Positions 13,506 through 16,028 of a stretch of 16,028 bases of DNA are shown here, piece by piece (the first letter of the stretch is position 1; each line of letters starts with the position of its first letter). Below the pieces are notes generated by a model, which had not been told where the DNA came from, did not search any database, and saw only the letters and a list, made by a program, of their open reading frames with translations. The position numbers and the translations under genes are program-made. The stretch lies in NCBI GenBank assembly GCA_002338715.1, contig DDIR01000096.1:1-16028 (forward strand), in the 5' to 3' direction. The stretch comes from Phycisphaerales bacterium UBA1845. GTDB taxonomy: Bacteria > Planctomycetota > Phycisphaerae > UBA1845.

Positions 13506-15022
13506 TGTCGGTTGGCAAGGTCTATCTTGTGGGGGCAGGTCCGGGCGATCCGTCGCTGATCACGCTGCGCGGGCGGCGATTGCTTGCGCGGGCGGATGTG
13601 GTCATCTACGATCGACTCACCTCGAACGCGCTTCTCACGTTGTGTCGGACGGACGCCCTCAAAATCGATTTCGGAAAAGCTGCAGATTCCGGCGGACGCG
13701 CGCAGCAGGCGATCAACGATCTAATCATCGAGCACGCCAAGCGCGGTTTGAATGTTGTGCGTCTCAAAGGCGGTGATCCGGGGGTGTTTGGCCGCTCGAC
13801 CGAAGAACAAGCCGCTTGTTTTGAAAACGGCGTGCCGTGCGTCATCGTTCCGGGCGTGTCGAGTTTTCTCGCCGCGCCGGCATCGATCGGGCTCGCCGCG
13901 ACCCAGCGCGGACGTTCACGATCGTTTACGGTAATCACCGCGCGTGGGTGCGATGGCAGTGGGGCCGAAAGCCTCGACTACGCCAAGCTCGTGCGCGACG
14001 AAACGCTGTTCATCATGATGGGGCGGCGCGAACTCGGTGCGATTTGCGCGGGTTTGATTGATGCAGGTGGCGATCCACACTTGCCCGTCGTGTGCATCGA
14101 GCGTGCGACCACAAGCCGTCAGCGCGTTTGTCGTGGTACGCTTGCGGATGTCGCGTCGAACGTTGAGCGTGACGGCTTGCAAGCGCCGATGGTGACCATC
14201 GTCGGTGAAATCGCTGCGACCGATCGAATCGAATCGTTGGGGTTGTCACCGCTTATCGGCGCGAAGGTGGCGATCACGGGGACGGATGATCTCTGCGCCA
14301 AGCTTGCCGAAGAATTGGTGAGTCGCGGCGCCGAACCCATCCACTGCCCGCTAATTCGCATCGCGTTTTCGCCGGTTGACGCGAAACTCGATGTCGCGGT
14401 GAACGAGATTGATCAGTTCGATTGGATTGCGTTTTCGTCGGTCAACAGTGTGCGCGGATTCTTCAGGCGGTTGGCGTTGGCGAATCTGGACGCCCGTGCA
14501 CTGGCCCATTGCCGCATCGCCAGCGTCGGATCAGCCACCTCGCGCGAACTGAAACGACGTGGCATCGTTGCGGACATTCAATCGCCCGTCGAGACCGGCG
14601 CCGGGTTGGCAGCCGCCATCATCGCCGTCGCGAAAACGGGGCAACGCGTCTTGCTGCCGCGGTCCGATCGGGCGCTTAGAGCACTACCCACTTGCCTCCA
14701 GACCGCTGGCATGCACGTGACGGAAGTCGTCGCCTATCGCACGCTCACCATCGATCCGCCGGCTGACGTGGTGGACCAGATCAACCGGTCAGCCGACGCG
14801 ATTTTATTTGCAAGCCCGTCGGCGGTAACGTGTGCGGTTGCAGCCAGCGTTCGGACCGAAGACCGCGTGGTCGTCTGCATCGGCCCATCGACAGTGAGCG
14901 CCTGCCAGCAAAACGGTATCAAGGTCGACGCGGTCGCCGATCGCGCCAGCGCCGAATCGATGGTCGATGCGCTGCAAACCGTGTCGAATGTGCACCTGGG
15001 ATTGTCAGGAGTCGGCGGATGA
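13505..15022 (+). CDS. cobA-hemD: Uroporphyrinogen-III C-methyltransferase fused to uroporphyrinogen-III synthase (CobA-HemD)
   Basis: A 505-residue fusion. Residues 1-245 form a SUMT domain, which methylates uroporphyrinogen III twice to precorrin-2 with SAM. It has LVGAGPGDPSLITLRG (D15), DFGKAA (K58), VVRLKGGDPGVFGRSTEE, PGVSSFLAAPASIGLA and TLFIMMG (M172). D15, K58 and M172 correspond to the key residues of the CysG methyltransferase. Residues about 250-500 match HemD, which cyclises hydroxymethylbilane: KVAITGTDD, DWIAFSSVNSVRGFF, VLLPRSDRALRALP and DAILFASPSAV. Such SUMT-HemD fusions are known in several bacterial groups. The order in the protein places the branch enzyme beside its substrate supplier. 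ATG 13505 overlaps the upstream stop (TGATG), and the 3' end overlaps hemB by four bases. Confidence 0.93.
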   Translation: MSVGKVYLVGAGPGDPSLITLRGRRLLARADVVIYDRLTSNALLTLCRTDALKIDFGKAADSGGRAQQAINDLIIEHAKRGLNVVRLKGGDPGVFGRSTEEQAACFENGVPCVIVPGVSSFLAAPASIGLAATQRGRSRSFTVITARGCDGSGAESLDYAKLVRDETLFIMMGRRELGAICAGLIDAGGDPHLPVVCIERATTSRQRVCRGTLADVASNVERDGLQAPMVTIVGEIAATDRIESLGLSPLIGAKVAITGTDDLCAKLAEELVSRGAEPIHCPLIRIAFSPVDAKLDVAVNEIDQFDWIAFSSVNSVRGFFRRLALANLDARALAHCRIASVGSATSRELKRRGIVADIQSPVETGAGLAAAIIAVAKTGQRVLLPRSDRALRALPTCLQTAGMHVTEVVAYRTLTIDPPADVVDQINRSADAILFASPSAVTCAVAASVRTEDRVVVCIGPSTVSACQQNGIKVDAVADRASAESMVDALQTVSNVHLGLSGVGG

Positions 15023-16005
15023 GCAATCGAATCAAGCGACGGATGCGGCGACTTCGCACGAACGAATCGATCCGCAGCCTCGTGCGCGAGACGCGACTTT
15101 CAGCCAGCGACTTCATTCAGCCGCTCTTCGTTGTGGAGCGTCCGGAAGATGCCGGTCCGATCGAATCGATGCCCGGTGTTTCGCGGTATACGGTTTCGCA
15201 ACTGGGTGACATCGTCGGCGGCATCGCCCAATCAAACGTGCCAGCCGTCCTGCTTTTTGGCATTCCGTCCGGCAAAGATGCGTCGGCTAGCACGGCGATC
15301 GAACCCGATGGCATCGTTCCCCAGGCGATCCGCGCGTGTCGCGATGTTGCGAAAGACCTCGTCATCATTTCCGACGTGTGCATGTGCAGCTACACCGACC
15401 ACGGTCATTGCGGCATCATCCGCGAAGACCGCGTGGACAACGATGCGTCGAGTCGGCGACTCGGTGAGATTGCGGTGTGCCATGCCAATGCCGGCGCGGA
15501 TTGGGTTGCACCGAGCGCGATGATGGATGGCATGGTCGCGGCGATACGGGGGGCGCTGGATGATGCCGGCTACGATTCGACGGGAATCCTTTCGTACGCG
15601 GTGAAGTATGCGTCGTCGTTTTACGGTCCGTTTCGAGAAGCCGCGGATTGTGCCCCGCAGTTTTCCGATCGAAAGACGTATCAGATGGACCCCGCCAACG
15701 CCGGTGAAGCGCTGGCCGAGGCGAAGATCGATCTCGACGAGGGGGCTGACATGCTGATGGTCAAACCGGCGATGGCGTATCTGGATGTGATCCATCGCGT
15801 CAAGTCGGCCCATCCGGATGTCCCGCTTGCGGCGTATCAGGTCAGCGGTGAGTATTCGATGATCCAAGCCGCCGCCCAGCGCGATTGGATCGACGAGAAA
15901 CGGGTTGTGCTCGAATCGCTGACCGCGATCAAACGGGCCGGCGCGGACATGATTATCACCTATTGGGCCAGCAAAGCCGCACAATGGCTTCGCGATGAAT
16001 CGTAG
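15019..16005 (+). CDS. hemB: Delta-aminolevulinic acid dehydratase (porphobilinogen synthase)
   Basis: A 328-residue enzyme of normal length that condenses two 5-aminolevulinate molecules into porphobilinogen. The zinc site is DVCMCSYTDHGHCG with C121, C123 and C131, which marks the zinc-dependent class. The two active-site lysines are K196 (LSYAVKYASSFYGPFREA) and the Schiff-base K249 (DMLMVKPAMAYLD). AYQVSGEYSMI and the C-terminal GADMIITYWA are typical. ATG 15019 has AGGAG 7 nt upstream and overlaps the cobA-hemD stop (ATGA), so translation is probably coupled. The frame extends back to 14830 without similarity. Its stop codon TAG abuts a GGTGGGC hairpin at the window edge. Confidence 0.97.
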   Translation: MSNRIKRRMRRLRTNESIRSLVRETRLSASDFIQPLFVVERPEDAGPIESMPGVSRYTVSQLGDIVGGIAQSNVPAVLLFGIPSGKDASASTAIEPDGIVPQAIRACRDVAKDLVIISDVCMCSYTDHGHCGIIREDRVDNDASSRRLGEIAVCHANAGADWVAPSAMMDGMVAAIRGALDDAGYDSTGILSYAVKYASSFYGPFREAADCAPQFSDRKTYQMDPANAGEALAEAKIDLDEGADMLMVKPAMAYLDVIHRVKSAHPDVPLAAYQVSGEYSMIQAAAQRDWIDEKRVVLESLTAIKRAGADMIITYWASKAAQWLRDES

Positions 16006-16022
16006 GGTGGGCCGTGCCCACC
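16006..16022. repeat. GGTGGGC / GCCCACC hairpin, possibly a dispersed repeat
   Basis: Perfect 7-bp arms GGTGGGC (16006-16012) and GCCCACC (16016-16022) enclose CGT, directly after the hemB stop codon. Elements of the form TAGGGTGGGC...GCCCACC recur in many bacterial genomes as short dispersed repeats. No T-run is visible before the window ends, so termination cannot be judged. Confidence 0.5.
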
Positions 16023-16028
16023 ATGTCG

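Overview
The window looks like chromosomal DNA of a planctomycete-type bacterium, perhaps the Phycisphaerae. This is an inference from three things: a secreted repeat/secretin-N-like protein with a long glycine tract, a secreted helical-repeat protein ending in a Trp-Trp segment, and moderately high GC. No rRNA, tRNA, insertion sequence or CRISPR array is visible.

Layout. (1) 1-1790, minus strand: N-terminal 596 residues of a large secreted protein that runs off the left edge, with a GTG start and a strong ribosome binding site. (2) 2061-6364: surface-polysaccharide genes. A DegT-family aminotransferase (minus) is divergent from a UDP-GlcNAc 6-dehydrogenase-like gene (plus), which is followed by an unrecognised secreted protein. 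(3) 6479-6967: purE with a terminator. (4) 6968-8362: about 1.4 kb without a standard-size gene but full of small elements: a 32-residue membrane peptide, a Met/Ile-rich leader-like peptide with hairpins and a strong terminator, a 69-nt hairpin ahead of a 60-codon ORF, an operator-like palindrome, a good sigma70-type promoter, and a Cys-rich leader peptide followed by an intrinsic terminator. (5) 8363-16005: a tight operon cysH - sulfite reductase - hemA - cbiX/hemC fusion - cobA/hemD fusion - hemB. (6) The right edge cuts a GGTGGGC/GCCCACC hairpin.

How it works together. CysH reduces activated sulfate to sulfite and the siroheme enzyme reduces sulfite to sulfide. The other genes encode most of the route from glutamyl-tRNA to siroheme, the cofactor of the sulfite reductase. 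The most notable system is the proposed control region: a 45-codon leader with seven Cys codons within twelve, then four Met codons within five, ending 32 nt before a terminator hairpin that precedes cysH. The Cys-codon region can pair with the 5' arm of that terminator, which gives a classical ribosome-stalling attenuator for sulfur assimilation. The HemC domain lacks Cys at the usual dipyrromethane-attachment position and the HemA is short, so the operon may use specialised paralogues.
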